Source: Ardenticatenaceae bacterium (GTDB lineage: Bacteria > Chloroflexota > Anaerolineae > Promineifilales > Promineifilaceae). Taken from it: a stretch of 64,000 nt of DNA. Where the stretch lies: positions 1-64,000 of the forward strand of contig JACKBN010000021.1 of assembly GCA_020634565.1 (NCBI GenBank), in the 5' to 3' direction. The notes under the pieces were generated by a model. The model was not told where the DNA came from and did no database searches. It was given only the letters and a program-made list of their open reading frames with translations. The position numbers and the translations under genes were made by a program. Shown here piece by piece: positions 17,328 to 26,317 of the stretch; the first letter of the stretch is position 1; each line of letters begins with the position of its first letter.

Positions 17328-17420
17328 ATGATGTCTAAACCAAAATTGGGTTACAAAATCTTTGTAATTTTTATGTTGTTGCTGCTTGTGCTGCCCATTG
17401 TGCTGCAAATCTTTCAGTAG
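17328..17420 (+). CDS. Putative 30-residue single-pass membrane peptide
   Basis: A short frame, ATGATGTCTAAACC to TAG, gives 30 residues: a basic N-terminus (MMSKPKLGYK) followed by one hydrophobic helix (about 11-28) ending LQIFQ. GAGG sits about 6 nt before the first ATG. It starts 24 bp after the acyl-CoA dehydrogenase stop and ends 38 bp before a strong terminator, so it would be the last cistron of that transcript. The composition and signals fit a real small protein, but there is no homology evidence. Confidence 0.5.
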   Translation: MMSKPKLGYKIFVIFMLLLLVLPIVLQIFQ

Positions 17421-17458
17421 GCGAGTAGGTTAGCACGACATTCTTCGCTAGAAAATAG

Positions 17459-17505
17459 AAACGGTCCTGCGTCAGCACAATAAGCGCTGACGCAGGACCG
17501 TTTTA
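17459..17505. terminator. Strong bidirectional rho-independent terminator
   Basis: A perfect 18-bp stem (arms 17459-17476 and 17486-17503, core ACGGTCCTGCGTCAGC) with a 9-nt loop is followed by T residues and preceded by A residues. It lies between the plus-strand acyl-CoA dehydrogenase unit and the minus-strand yggT gene, which converge here. Confidence 0.9.
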
Positions 17506-17508
17506 TAT

Positions 17509-17787
17509 TTATGCCATTCCGTATAAAAGATTTACGATAACCCCGCGCAGCAAATCCAGCCCGATTAAGACAATCAAAGGTGTAAAATCTAGGCCGCCCA
17601 TGTTGGGCAAAATGTTGCGTATTGGCTGCATGATGGGTTCCGTTGCCTGGTAGACAAAGCGCAGGATGGGTCCCCAAGTGGGATGATACGGATCCACGCG
17701 AATCCACGAGAAAATGACTCGGGCAAAAATCAAAATGGTGTAGGCTCGAAAAATAAGGTTAATAGCGTCTGCAATAGCAATTATCAT
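17509..17787 (-). CDS. YggT-family membrane protein
   Basis: A 92-residue protein with two hydrophobic segments (about 1-25 and 65-88) and the family block FARVIFSWIRVDPYHPTWGP, then ATEPIMQPIRNILPNMGGLDFTPL in the loop. YggT proteins are small integral membrane proteins often encoded beside yggS, proC or sepF; roles in osmotic tolerance and division-septum organisation have been proposed. Here it follows yggS in the same direction with a 26-bp gap, so they probably share a transcript. Confidence 0.9.
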   Translation of the reverse strand: MIIAIADAINLIFRAYTILIFARVIFSWIRVDPYHPTWGPILRFVYQATEPIMQPIRNILPNMGGLDFTPLIVLIGLDLLRGVIVNLLYGMA

Positions 17788-17813
17788 GTTGAAATCCTTC
17801 TACTTGTAACTTT

Positions 17814-18566
17814 TTAATGGGTATGCCGTTCGCCAAAAAGGGCGCGACCAACGCGCACATGGGTGGCACCTTCGGCGATGGCCAGTGGATAGTCGTCGGT
17901 CATGCCCATCGAGAGGGCTAACGGCCGTTCCAATTCCATCGCCTCAGCCAACCATTCCGCCAGCAGGCGGGTGCGCTTAAAAACGGTGCGGATGAACTCG
18001 AGCTCTGCATCCCAGGGGGCCATTGTCATCAGTCCCTGGAGGGTTAAACCCGGCAGCGCCGCGACCGTTTTGCTAAAGTTACGGATTTCTGCCCGCTGCG
18101 TCGCACTATTTTCCCAATCTACACAATTTACTCCTGATTTACTCATCTCGCCGGAGATATTGATTTCGAGGAAGGTTGGTAATGGGCGCGATTGCGCACG
18201 GCCGTTTTCCACCAGCCGGTTCGAGAGGCGATTGGCAATCTTTAGCCGGTCCAGGGCGTGGAAAACGTCGGCATGGTCGGCGATGGGGTTGGTTTTGCGA
18301 CTTTGCAGCGTGCCGATGAAGTGCCAGACGATGCCGCTATCTGGGCCAAGTTTTGCTTCGACGAACGGCCGTTTCTCTGCCAATTCTTCCGCCCGATTTT
18401 CACCAAAATGGCGCATCCCGGCAGCATAAGCTTCCAAAATGAGCTCAGCGGGCCATGTTTTGGTCACAGCCACGAGCGTAATGTCGTTTGGGTTGCGGTT
18501 GGCCTCAGCGGCGGATTGGGCAATCTGTTGCAGAACTTCCTGGTAGCGGGATTCGAGTGTGCTCAT
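17814..18566 (-). CDS. YggS-family pyridoxal-phosphate homeostasis protein
   Basis: A 250-residue PLP-binding TIM-barrel protein of the YggS/PROSC family. The PLP lysine is in LVAVTKTWP (about residue 35-43), followed by HFGENRAEELAEK, WHFIGTLQSRK, the LEINISGEMSKSGV strand and the SMGMTDDYPLAIAEGATHVRVG phosphate-binding region. It buffers free PLP in the cytoplasm. I chose the ATG at 18566; the frame runs 20 codons further upstream but that part lies in the AATTACC repeat and is not conserved in the family. Confidence 0.92.
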   Translation of the reverse strand: MSTLESRYQEVLQQIAQSAAEANRNPNDITLVAVTKTWPAELILEAYAAGMRHFGENRAEELAEKRPFVEAKLGPDSGIVWHFIGTLQSRKTNPIADHADVFHALDRLKIANRLSNRLVENGRAQSRPLPTFLEINISGEMSKSGVNCVDWENSATQRAEIRNFSKTVAALPGLTLQGLMTMAPWDAELEFIRTVFKRTRLLAEWLAEAMELERPLALSMGMTDDYPLAIAEGATHVRVGRALFGERHTH

Positions 18567-18600
18567 GAGTGAATTATAGCAGGGGAACGGTGGGGAAAAG

Positions 18601-18652
18601 TAATTGGTAATTGAGTAATTGCCCAATTACCAATTACCAATTTCAAATTACC
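18601..18652. repeat. AATTACC-word inverted repeat
   Basis: AATTGGTAATTG (18602-18613) can pair with either of two overlapping CAATTACCAATT copies (18624-18635 and 18631-18642). It lies immediately after the stop of the minus-strand sorbosone-dehydrogenase-like gene (its last bases touch the stop) and upstream of yggS. The same words recur at 38572-38611 and 53144-53206. Confidence 0.75.
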
Positions 18653-20066
18653 CCGTGTAGCTAATCTGGAAAATGATGCCGGTCGCCCAGTCGGCCACGT
18701 ACAGGCTGCCGTCTGGGCCGGTGACTACGTCAATCGGGGCGGCAAAGCCGGTGGCAAAGTTGACCGGGGCCGAGGAACCACCCGCGCCGATGTGCATGAT
18801 TTTCTGTGCGCCCACAAAGGAGCTCCACAGCGCCACAAAGATGGCGTTGTTGTAGCCTGGGAATTGGCTGCCGTTGTAGACCGCTACCCCGGTGGGTGAA
18901 GCGCTGGGGGTAAACGTTGCCAGCGGCGGAATGACGGTGACGCCGGGCGGTGGGCTAAAGCAGACATCGCAATCGTAGTACGGATAGCCGTGCAGGCCGC
19001 CGGGCACGACGCGGTGCAGCCGTTCTGGCGGGTCGAAGTCTGGTGTGTTGTCGGTAGCCCACAGCTGGCCATTGCTGTCCCAGGCGATGTCGTAGGGATT
19101 GCGGAAGCCGGTGGCATAAACGGAGACTTCGCCCGTATCCGGGTTGAAGCGCAAAATGGAGGCTTCCAGCGGGTGCAGCTCATCTTGCTGCCCGGCATTG
19201 GGGCCATCCAAAATTTCGCCATGATCGGCACGGCCACCGACACCCACGTAGCCAAAGCCATCGGGGCCAAAAGCGATGCCGTTGGCGGCATGGAAGTAGG
19301 TGTAGCAGCAGGGCAGCCCGCCAATGAGCTGGCCGCGATTAACGATGGAAACTTGGGACTCGCCACCAACGTTTTCATCCCGCACGCGGCTGGAAACGTA
19401 TAGTTGGTTGGTGCCTGGGCGGAAGGCGATGCCGGTGGGCACGGTGTAGCCGCCTGCGTAGGTGCTGATCCCGCCAGCACTATCCATTTTGTAGATGGTT
19501 CCCGCCTGGATAGCGATGTACAGTTGGCCATCTACGGGACTAAAGGCGATGCTGGTGGGTTGGCCTTCAACACGGCCGTAATATTTCACGCTAAATCCGG
19601 CCGGTACGCGAATACGATTTTCCCAGCCAGCGACATCGGTGTTGGCGGGATAGTTGTAGTCGGTGGGGGCTTCTACGCCGCCGGGTGAGGCAGGCGGCGG
19701 TGGGCTGCTGGGTGTGTTGGCTGCTGTTGGATTTGCTTCAACGGCCGTTGGCTGGGGCTGGTCTGCGGTAGGGTCTGGCTGAACGGCCGTTGGGCCGGGT
19801 TCTTCGGCTGTTGGTGACGGTTCCTCGGTGGGCGTACTGGTTGGGGGCGATGTCGCGGTGGGTGGTTCAGGTAAGGGTGTATTGGTGGCAGGAACGGCCG
19901 TGTCTGTTGCCGTAGGCGCGAGCGTGGCCGTGTCCGTAGCGGTGGGTTCCTCGATGACGGCTACCTCTGCGGTAGGCGGCGTGGTGGGCGTTGCCGTATC
20001 TGCCCCGCCACAGCTAACAATAAATGTGGTGAGAATCAGTAAAAAAGGCAAAAAATATTTGCGCAT
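18648..20066 (-). CDS. Sorbosone/glucose dehydrogenase-like beta-propeller lipoprotein
   Basis: A 472-residue secreted protein. The signal peptide ends in a lipobox (IVSC, Cys19). A Thr/Pro/Glu-rich low-complexity linker follows to about residue 140, then a six-bladed propeller domain of the GSDH family (about 145-470) with IAFSPVDGQLYIA, GFRNPYDIAWDSNGQLW and VVPGGLHGYPYYDC. These enzymes use PQQ or act as sugar-binding or lactonase-like propellers; the substrate cannot be inferred. It is probably tethered to the outer face of the membrane by the flexible linker. Confidence 0.8.
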   Translation of the reverse strand: MRKYFLPFLLILTTFIVSCGGADTATPTTPPTAEVAVIEEPTATDTATLAPTATDTAVPATNTPLPEPPTATSPPTSTPTEEPSPTAEEPGPTAVQPDPTADQPQPTAVEANPTAANTPSSPPPPASPGGVEAPTDYNYPANTDVAGWENRIRVPAGFSVKYYGRVEGQPTSIAFSPVDGQLYIAIQAGTIYKMDSAGGISTYAGGYTVPTGIAFRPGTNQLYVSSRVRDENVGGESQVSIVNRGQLIGGLPCCYTYFHAANGIAFGPDGFGYVGVGGRADHGEILDGPNAGQQDELHPLEASILRFNPDTGEVSVYATGFRNPYDIAWDSNGQLWATDNTPDFDPPERLHRVVPGGLHGYPYYDCDVCFSPPPGVTVIPPLATFTPSASPTGVAVYNGSQFPGYNNAIFVALWSSFVGAQKIMHIGAGGSSAPVNFATGFAAPIDVVTGPDGSLYVADWATGIIFQISYTG

Positions 20067-20155
20067 GACAGTTTTCCAATCCTTTATTGATCTGTGAATT
20101 TCTGAACGAATCAGAATATTTGATTTTTACCTCGTTTTGGGCAAAAACGCGATTT

Positions 20156-20797
20156 TTAATGGGGGGAGGTGGTGAGTGAAAGCGTAAAAGAGAACAGTTG
20201 ACGATTTTCCAGTTCAGCTAGCGTTAGCTCCCCGCCGTGCTGCCTGACAATCTCTTTGGTTAGCTCCAGGAAGCTGGGGGCAATCATGCTTTCTGAGTCC
20301 ATGAGGCTGTGAATGGTAAAGTGGAGCGTGTCTGTTTTTGCTTTTACGTGTACTGCGGGAAGATGGGTTTGTAAACGCGGGAGCTGCTGTTTGGTATCCC
20401 CGGCTGCCAGCATGGCCAGTGTGGCAGAAAGAATATAACTGTCGCACTGAATTTGAGGATCGCCATCTGTTACAAAAGTAATCTCTTCGATTTCGTAGCT
20501 ATTCTTGAGCGTTTTTCTGACGTTGGCCAATAGTTCGGAGATGGGCGCAAGTTCAAATTTTAGCTGTCCAAAAGCAATCTGGTTGAGCAGCATCAGGCGA
20601 TTGCTTTGATCGAGCAGGCGGGAAGTTGAATGATCAATGATTTCGACGAACTTGCGCTGGTCTTCGGTGAGCGGATCGGCCAAATCCTGCATGAGGATAG
20701 AAACGGCTGAGCGAATGTTGCTAAGTGGGGTACGCAAATCGTGATTGATTGCGTGGAGCAACTGCTCCAGGTATTCATTTTCAGAATGCTCAGCCAT
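20156..20797 (-). CDS. Histidine-kinase-like protein with degenerate ATPase domain
   Basis: A 213-residue cytoplasmic protein without input domain or membrane helix. It begins with a good HisKA segment (HAINHDLRTPLSNIRSAVS, phospho-acceptor His19) and a DHp helix pair to about 80. The region where an HATPase_c domain belongs (about 85-210) lacks a recognisable N-box, G1 (DxGxG) and G2; only the C-terminal strand pattern (EIVRQHGGELTLAELE... FSFTLSL) remains. It may be a phosphotransfer protein or an inactive kinase rather than an ATP-using one. It overlaps dtd by 8 bp, so it is translated after it. Confidence 0.7.
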   Translation of the reverse strand: MAEHSENEYLEQLLHAINHDLRTPLSNIRSAVSILMQDLADPLTEDQRKFVEIIDHSTSRLLDQSNRLMLLNQIAFGQLKFELAPISELLANVRKTLKNSYEIEEITFVTDGDPQIQCDSYILSATLAMLAAGDTKQQLPRLQTHLPAVHVKAKTDTLHFTIHSLMDSESMIAPSFLELTKEIVRQHGGELTLAELENRQLFSFTLSLTTSPH

Positions 20798-21242
20798 TTG
20801 CTGCTTCTCTTTCCAACATCAAGGTAACGGGACCGTCATTGTGAATATTAACCTGCATCATTGCGCCAAATTGGCCTGTGGCCACGGTGAGTCCTGTCTG
20901 GCGCAAGCAGTCACAAAAATAATCGACTAGAGGTTCAGCCTGTTCTGGTCGGGCGGCGGCGGTGAAAGACGGCCGTTTACCCTTGCGTGCATCGCCATAA
21001 AGCGTAAATTGAGAAACTACCAGCACATTGCCGTCCACATCGGCCAGCCCCAGATTCATTTTACCCGCCTCATCTTCAAACAGGCGCAGCCCGGCAACTT
21101 TGTTGGCCAACCAATCGGCTTCAGCCGTGGTGTCACTGTGGGTCACGCCCAGCAGAATGACAAAGCCACGCTCAATCTGACCGATGATACGGCCGTTGAC
21201 GGTAACGTTAGCGGAGGAGACTCTTTGGAGTAAAGCGCGCAT
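20790..21242 (-). CDS. dtd: D-aminoacyl-tRNA deacylase
   Basis: A 150-residue protein matching the normal length of the DTD family. It begins MRALLQRVSSANVTVNG and has the SQFTLYGDARKGKRPSF block (the first signature motif, with the strand binding the 3' end of tRNA); the second, GxxP-type motif appears as the C-terminal NIHNDGPVT segment. It hydrolyses D-amino acids mischarged onto tRNA, acting in the cytoplasm. It is the first gene before the histidine-kinase-like gene, with which it overlaps by 8 bp, and lies 61 bp downstream of the membrane glycosyltransferase cluster. Confidence 0.93.
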   Translation of the reverse strand: MRALLQRVSSANVTVNGRIIGQIERGFVILLGVTHSDTTAEADWLANKVAGLRLFEDEAGKMNLGLADVDGNVLVVSQFTLYGDARKGKRPSFTAAARPEQAEPLVDYFCDCLRQTGLTVATGQFGAMMQVNIHNDGPVTLMLEREAANG

Positions 21243-21303
21243 GTTTCTGAAAAGTAAAAAGTTATTGAGCAGTGATTTTAGGGTAAATAGTATGATTCGT
21301 CTA

Positions 21304-22674
21304 TCAATTCTTTTGCCATTTGATGATCAACTTTTTGAAGAAGTAATATGTTTTTGAGCTAACATGTTCAAATCCGGCAGCAGCAATGGGCAGCATGAGC
21401 ATATTTAGTGGCCAGCGAAAGCGACTTTCTGCAAACGTAATGAAATGGACGGCAGTCAGTGCAATGCTCCAAGCAACGAGATACCAGACAAATGGCGAGC
21501 GTCTCTGTTTCCATAAACCAGGTAGTAAAAAAAGGTAAAGAACCAGTGTGGCAATTATATTATCGTAATAAGGAACGATATCAGAAATAATGGCTCCGCT
21601 TGGCGTCCATTTAATTACCCCTGTAGCAAGTGGAACGTTCTGAGGTGTCCACAGTGCCCAGGATTTAGTAAGGCCCATTTTTAAAAAATGAAACGGCCGT
21701 TCCTGAATATATTGCATGCCGAGACTAAATAGATATTCGTTTTGCTCCACCTCAGACATTGTAGGCACATTTTTCAAGGAATTCCACCATCCCGATTCTG
21801 AGGGTATTTCAGTGAGAAGAGGAGTAAACAAATCGATTTCAAGTGTAGGATAAATATCCTTCGTGGCTGGATTGTTGCCTTTCCACAGGTTGATGCCGCT
21901 GGTGGTCGTGCTTAAGGAAAAAGTTCCCAATGCTTGCCAGTTGCGGATACCCCAGGGTAATAGTGTCAGTAAAAACGTGAGGAGAAATAGGGCGAGTCGC
22001 TTCGCCACTAGAATTTTCGATTTGTGAGTTCTGAGCAGCCACAAAAACCATATTCCGCTTGCCAACAGTACGGCAGGTGCCAACGGCCGTACCAAGCACG
22101 ATAATCCCAAAACAAAACCTAGTGCCAGAACTTTTGTGGTGGTGTGTGCTTCCATTTCAGAAGTAAAAATATACCCCCCAAGCGTAAGTAAGAAAGTGAA
22201 CAAGACCGTTTCATGTTGGACAACATTGTCAAGTGGAATAAAAATTCCCAAGGCAAACAAAAATATGATGACAAGTGTGGGCCAGGATTTTTTCGTGAAG
22301 CGGTAAGTGAGGAGTGTGAGTAGGGCAAACGTGAGTCCTGCAAATATCGATTGGGCCACAATGATGGGCTCTGGGTTGTTGGTGAATGACAAGAAGGCGG
22401 CTAGAAATAACGGATAAAGTGGGGGACGGTAGGCAGTTGGCGTAATTTGATCCAGGGAGAAAATGCCTTTTTCCGTAATTGAATGGGCAATTATGCCGTA
22501 TGAGGGCGACCCAGATTGCCAGAAATCTTGTATATCCGTAAAAATAAAGTTGGCCAGCTGAATCTGGAAAATTGTGATGACGAGTGCCGTTACGATGGCA
22601 AGTAGAATGGCCTTGCGATCCTGGTTTTTTGATGAGTACGCGTCTCTTGGCAATGTGTTCAAAGGGGGTGTCAC
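21304..22674 (-). CDS. GT39/ArnT-like membrane glycosyltransferase
   Basis: A 456-residue polytopic protein with about ten hydrophobic segments. The first periplasmic loop (about 45-70) contains DIQDFWQSGSPSYGIIAHS, followed by AYRPPLYPLFLAAFLSF near 85-100, the typical GT-C/PMT pattern in which an acidic loop residue contacts the lipid-phosphate sugar. It should move a sugar from a polyprenyl-phosphate carrier to an acceptor outside the membrane; donor and acceptor are unknown. GTG start; it follows the upstream stop by 3 nt. It is the last gene of the 12-gene cluster. Confidence 0.75.
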   Translation of the reverse strand: MTPPLNTLPRDAYSSKNQDRKAILLAIVTALVITIFQIQLANFIFTDIQDFWQSGSPSYGIIAHSITEKGIFSLDQITPTAYRPPLYPLFLAAFLSFTNNPEPIIVAQSIFAGLTFALLTLLTYRFTKKSWPTLVIIFLFALGIFIPLDNVVQHETVLFTFLLTLGGYIFTSEMEAHTTTKVLALGFVLGLSCLVRPLAPAVLLASGIWFLWLLRTHKSKILVAKRLALFLLTFLLTLLPWGIRNWQALGTFSLSTTTSGINLWKGNNPATKDIYPTLEIDLFTPLLTEIPSESGWWNSLKNVPTMSEVEQNEYLFSLGMQYIQERPFHFLKMGLTKSWALWTPQNVPLATGVIKWTPSGAIISDIVPYYDNIIATLVLYLFLLPGLWKQRRSPFVWYLVAWSIALTAVHFITFAESRFRWPLNMLMLPIAAAGFEHVSSKTYYFFKKLIIKWQKN

Positions 22675-22677
22675 GGG

Positions 22678-24372
22678 TTAAGGCTCCAACTCGTTTTGGG
22701 TGGCTGAGGTGATTGAAAGAATAGTGACAGATTTATTTTGAAAGATTGGAGTCAGATAATCCACCTTATTTGGGTTAAAGTCGCCTAATGCTTGTTCACG
22801 CGGACCATACCAAATGTAATCAACGCCAAACTCCTGGAGCAGATTTTGCCGCCAGGCATCACTGGTTTGAGAGTCGAAGAATTCGTTTACGGCCGTTTCC
22901 TTCTCAGCAAAATCCACCGTTTCTGCCCAATGCCCTAGCATGACCCGCTGCCCGGCTCGGGCTGCTATTAGGTTCCCGGTTTGGTAACTGCCTAGCACAA
23001 CGGCCGTACCCGGCGCGTTTTCGCGTAGCCAGTACGCCGCGCCCATTTCAGCTGTTGATCGAAAGAATAAGTCGGGCTGTTCCAGTGCGGCAATGCGTGT
23101 CACGTCCAGCCACAAGTAAATGTTGGACAGACTCATTCCTAACAAGAAGATCATAATGACAAAGCGGCGCAGTTTGGCAGTTTCATAGCGGGGGTGGGTG
23201 ATTAGTTTTTGCCAGAAACGGCCGTTTTGCCAGCGAGGCAGCACCACATGTACAAATCCGGCGGCAGCCAGCAGCGCCAGCGGCACGTGCATGCCCTGAA
23301 TAAAGCGGCGCTGTGGATTGAGCGGTGAATAAAGCAGTATGGCTGCCGTTAAAATCCACACCCACAAGATGGTGAATTGCGGCCGTTTTTCAGGATGTTT
23401 CCACCAAAACAGGCCAGCCAGCAGCAGCATTGGCCCAAAGGCGACGAGATAGTGAGGCCACGGAGCGGCGGGGGTGCCTGCTTGAGCATCCCACAGCCGG
23501 AACACTTCGTTGCTACGCCAGACCGCGAGGTAGTACAGGTAAAGCGGCGCGGGGATGAGGAACATCGTGGCGATTTGCCAGCCCGTGCGCCACAAAATTT
23601 GTCGTTTGCGGAAAACGAGAAGAAGGTAATAGAGGACGGACGTTCCCGCCACGATGTAAAGCAAAAATGGATAGGCAATGCCCAAAACGACATTGGCCAA
23701 CCCTGCCAGCACGGCCCATGTCCACTGCTTACCATTTACGGAATTGTGAGCACCGATTTTGCGTAAAACCAGCATATCTCCCAAAATAACGGCCGTTCCC
23801 ACGGAAATGTGAGGAAAGGTCAGCGCCGTAAAAAAGAGATGAGCCCCAGGTTGCTTAAAATCGACGGGGAAGGCACCCAGCCAATAGTTTTGCCCCAGCA
23901 CAAACAGCAGCCAGCCTAGCCCGGAGCCGTAAAGAGCCAATAGGTATGCCGTCCAGCGAGAGCGTCGATCGGGCAAAAAAGCTGCGACAAAGCGAAACGT
24001 GGTCAGAAAGAGGATGATGCTGGCCACAAAGCGGCTGCCATGCCAAACGGCCGTTAGCGACACACCTAGGCCACGCGCCAACTGCCCCAGCCAGACGTAA
24101 AAAGTGCCCACCCCAGCTGCTGCGTGTGGCTCTGGGGTGAAGGGGATGGTGTACAGCCAGGCTCCATTAAACCCTTGCAGCATTTTGGCCCAGTAAGTTT
24201 GGGCATCTTCCGGGTTCATGATGATCTGCATATAGACCAGATTTTTAGCAGAAAGTAAGTTGCCGAGCCAGTAGGGCATGAGACCGATAACGGCAGTTGC
24301 TAACGCCACACCAAGGGCCACCAGCCACTCGCGCTGCGAAATTTTTGTGCTAGGGGATGACCAGTTGACCAC
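22678..24372 (-). CDS. Polytopic membrane protein, probable GT-C-type glycosyltransferase
   Basis: A 564-residue protein with roughly ten to twelve transmembrane segments and a soluble C-terminal part of about 140 residues (from about 425). I do not recognise a named family. The loop between the first and second helices (about 40-80, with PEDAQTYWAKMLQGFNGAWLY) and the C-terminal extracytoplasmic domain fit GT-C architecture, as does its place between other GT-C genes. GTG start (24372) overlapping the upstream DUF2079 gene by 23 bp. Confidence 0.6.
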   Translation of the reverse strand: MVNWSSPSTKISQREWLVALGVALATAVIGLMPYWLGNLLSAKNLVYMQIIMNPEDAQTYWAKMLQGFNGAWLYTIPFTPEPHAAAGVGTFYVWLGQLARGLGVSLTAVWHGSRFVASIILFLTTFRFVAAFLPDRRSRWTAYLLALYGSGLGWLLFVLGQNYWLGAFPVDFKQPGAHLFFTALTFPHISVGTAVILGDMLVLRKIGAHNSVNGKQWTWAVLAGLANVVLGIAYPFLLYIVAGTSVLYYLLLVFRKRQILWRTGWQIATMFLIPAPLYLYYLAVWRSNEVFRLWDAQAGTPAAPWPHYLVAFGPMLLLAGLFWWKHPEKRPQFTILWVWILTAAILLYSPLNPQRRFIQGMHVPLALLAAAGFVHVVLPRWQNGRFWQKLITHPRYETAKLRRFVIMIFLLGMSLSNIYLWLDVTRIAALEQPDLFFRSTAEMGAAYWLRENAPGTAVVLGSYQTGNLIAARAGQRVMLGHWAETVDFAEKETAVNEFFDSQTSDAWRQNLLQEFGVDYIWYGPREQALGDFNPNKVDYLTPIFQNKSVTILSITSATQNELEP

Positions 24373-26317
24373 CGATCACCTCCTCGCCCAAACGGCTGCG
24401 TTCGTCTGTATGGGCACCAAAAATGTGGTCTGCATCGTACCAGCCCACGGCTAGTGCATAGCTGCCAGCGGGCGTATCCTCGGGCAGCTCAAATTCAAAC
24501 GCTTCAGTGATGATTTCACCAACTTGCCAGCTTTTGGGTGGCGCCACAATAGAAGCTGGCAGATGTACCAGCCGCATATGGCTTAGTCCTGTTATTTGGG
24601 TAACGGCAAATCGGTTTGGCGCATTTTCGAGTGGTTCGGTGAGCTGCCAGGTTGCTTCCAGACGATACCGATTGGGAGCAGTCTGCTCCACCGTGTAAGA
24701 GAGCAAGTTGATTTCTTCGAAAGAGGCAATTGGGTCGATATTTTCTATGCTGGTGGGGTAGGAAACGGCCGTTGCCAAGCCATCCCCCCCACGCCCAAAT
24801 AGAAGCAATCCATCTTGCATAGCCAGCAGCTGAAAATCAGGTTGCGCCCGCATTGTACGTATGGTTTCGTATTCGTATCCCGCGCCGCCCTCAAAGATGC
24901 GTTCGCTTTCTACCGGATCGGCAATTGCCGCGTCGTAGAGGGCGTCAGTAACGACATAATTGACTTGAGGTAATAAGTCTACCAGCGGACGGCCGTCTAC
25001 ATAGTTGGTCAGGTACAAAATCTCTCTGTTGGTTAGCCGCACTGCTGAAAGCTGATCGGCGGCAAGCGGCGTGATTGCAGGCACATTGCTTGTCAACCAG
25101 TCGGCCTTAAATTCGTCGCGCGGAATAACGCCAAAGCGCGTGCTGCTCAATCCCTGCTCCAGTGCCGGACGATCTATGTAAAATTGGGGGCTGATTGGGG
25201 TGTCGATAAAGGCTAGATTGAAGATCAGCACCATGAACAGCGTGAGGCGCAATCGACCTTGCCAGGCTGGCTTTTTGCCATCTGGAACCGGATCGTTTAG
25301 CTGCTTTGCTGTGCCAAAAAGAACGGCAGTTACCAAAAAAGGCGCGGCTAAAGCGTAATGGTGAGTGCGATAACTGAATGACGGACCAAAATCGCTGCTT
25401 AGTAGCGCTGGCACTACGGTGACGGCGGCGGGCAGCAGCCAAAGCGGGGCGCGCCAGGCTAATAGCAACAGTGCAGGCATCAGCACAATAGTGGCATGAA
25501 CCAGTCGGAGAACGGCCGTTTGCCCAATAAAGCCAAAGTTAAATCGGCTTGTCAAGTAGCCGAGCGTGCTCGACTGCACATTCACGGCTTGAGCGACCTC
25601 TGCGGCTGGCGGTGCAAAAGCGGCGCGGATGGCAAAAAAGGCAATCAGGCCATAACCAATTGCTGCCAGACTAGTGGCCAGCCCGGCGCGTCGCTCCCCT
25701 TTTAGCCAAAGCACCGCGCCCAACGCCGCTACAGGAGCCGCTACGTAAAATTTGCAGCTCAATGCCAACGCTAGCCAAATACCATAGCCACGCCATGCTT
25801 TGCGGTCGGCAGCTTCAATGGCCAAAAGCAAAAAGGAAGCAGCCAGCGTGTCTGAGTGGAATTCGGCAAGAACGGCCGTTTGTGCCACCGGGTAAAACAG
25901 GTGAATCGCGCTCACTACCAGCGCATAGCTGGGATTATTTAATTTGCGGCGGGCCAGACGATATAAGGGAATGCCACCCAAAGCGTAAAGCAGCGCCTGG
26001 ATAACCAGTAATATTTGTGGCGTGGGGACCAATGCATAAATTGGTGCGATGGCGAAGTAAATTAACTCGACGTTCCGCGCCAACCGACTGATGGCGATGC
26101 CTTGTCCGGTGAAAACCAGCGGCAGTCCCTGCGTAGCGCTCCAGATGGCCTGGCTCATCGCCCCCAGGTCAAAATATTTGCTGTTGAAACCAGCAAACTT
26201 GGCCAGGCTCAGGTAGCTCATCTCCGCAAAGACGAAAAGAACCAAACCACCCAACACAAAAATAGGCCAGGCTTGAGATTTGAAGACGATGGGTGAATTT
26301 GCTTGCTTTCGTTTCAT
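24350..26317 (-). CDS. DUF2079 membrane protein
   Basis: A 655-residue protein. The N-terminal 370 residues are polytopic and include the DUF2079 hallmark KYFDLGAMSQAIWSATQGLP (about 43-62). A C-terminal soluble domain (about 400-655) begins with conserved hydrophobic strands and includes IPRDEFKADWLTSNVPAITPL. DUF2079 proteins resemble GT-C glycosyltransferases of the PMT clan. Coupled to its downstream and upstream neighbours by a 23-bp overlap and an ATGA, respectively. Substrate unknown. Confidence 0.8.
   Translation of the reverse strand: MKRKQANSPIVFKSQAWPIFVLGGLVLFVFAEMSYLSLAKFAGFNSKYFDLGAMSQAIWSATQGLPLVFTGQGIAISRLARNVELIYFAIAPIYALVPTPQILLVIQALLYALGGIPLYRLARRKLNNPSYALVVSAIHLFYPVAQTAVLAEFHSDTLAASFLLLAIEAADRKAWRGYGIWLALALSCKFYVAAPVAALGAVLWLKGERRAGLATSLAAIGYGLIAFFAIRAAFAPPAAEVAQAVNVQSSTLGYLTSRFNFGFIGQTAVLRLVHATIVLMPALLLLAWRAPLWLLPAAVTVVPALLSSDFGPSFSYRTHHYALAAPFLVTAVLFGTAKQLNDPVPDGKKPAWQGRLRLTLFMVLIFNLAFIDTPISPQFYIDRPALEQGLSSTRFGVIPRDEFKADWLTSNVPAITPLAADQLSAVRLTNREILYLTNYVDGRPLVDLLPQVNYVVTDALYDAAIADPVESERIFEGGAGYEYETIRTMRAQPDFQLLAMQDGLLLFGRGGDGLATAVSYPTSIENIDPIASFEEINLLSYTVEQTAPNRYRLEATWQLTEPLENAPNRFAVTQITGLSHMRLVHLPASIVAPPKSWQVGEIITEAFEFELPEDTPAGSYALAVGWYDADHIFGAHTDERSRLGEEVIGGQLVIP

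Noticed and set aside
19700..20000. Thr/Pro-rich repeats in the sorbosone-dehydrogenase-like gene as tandem DNA repeats
   Set aside because: The repetition is at amino-acid level with varied codons and is common for lipoprotein linkers in this window.
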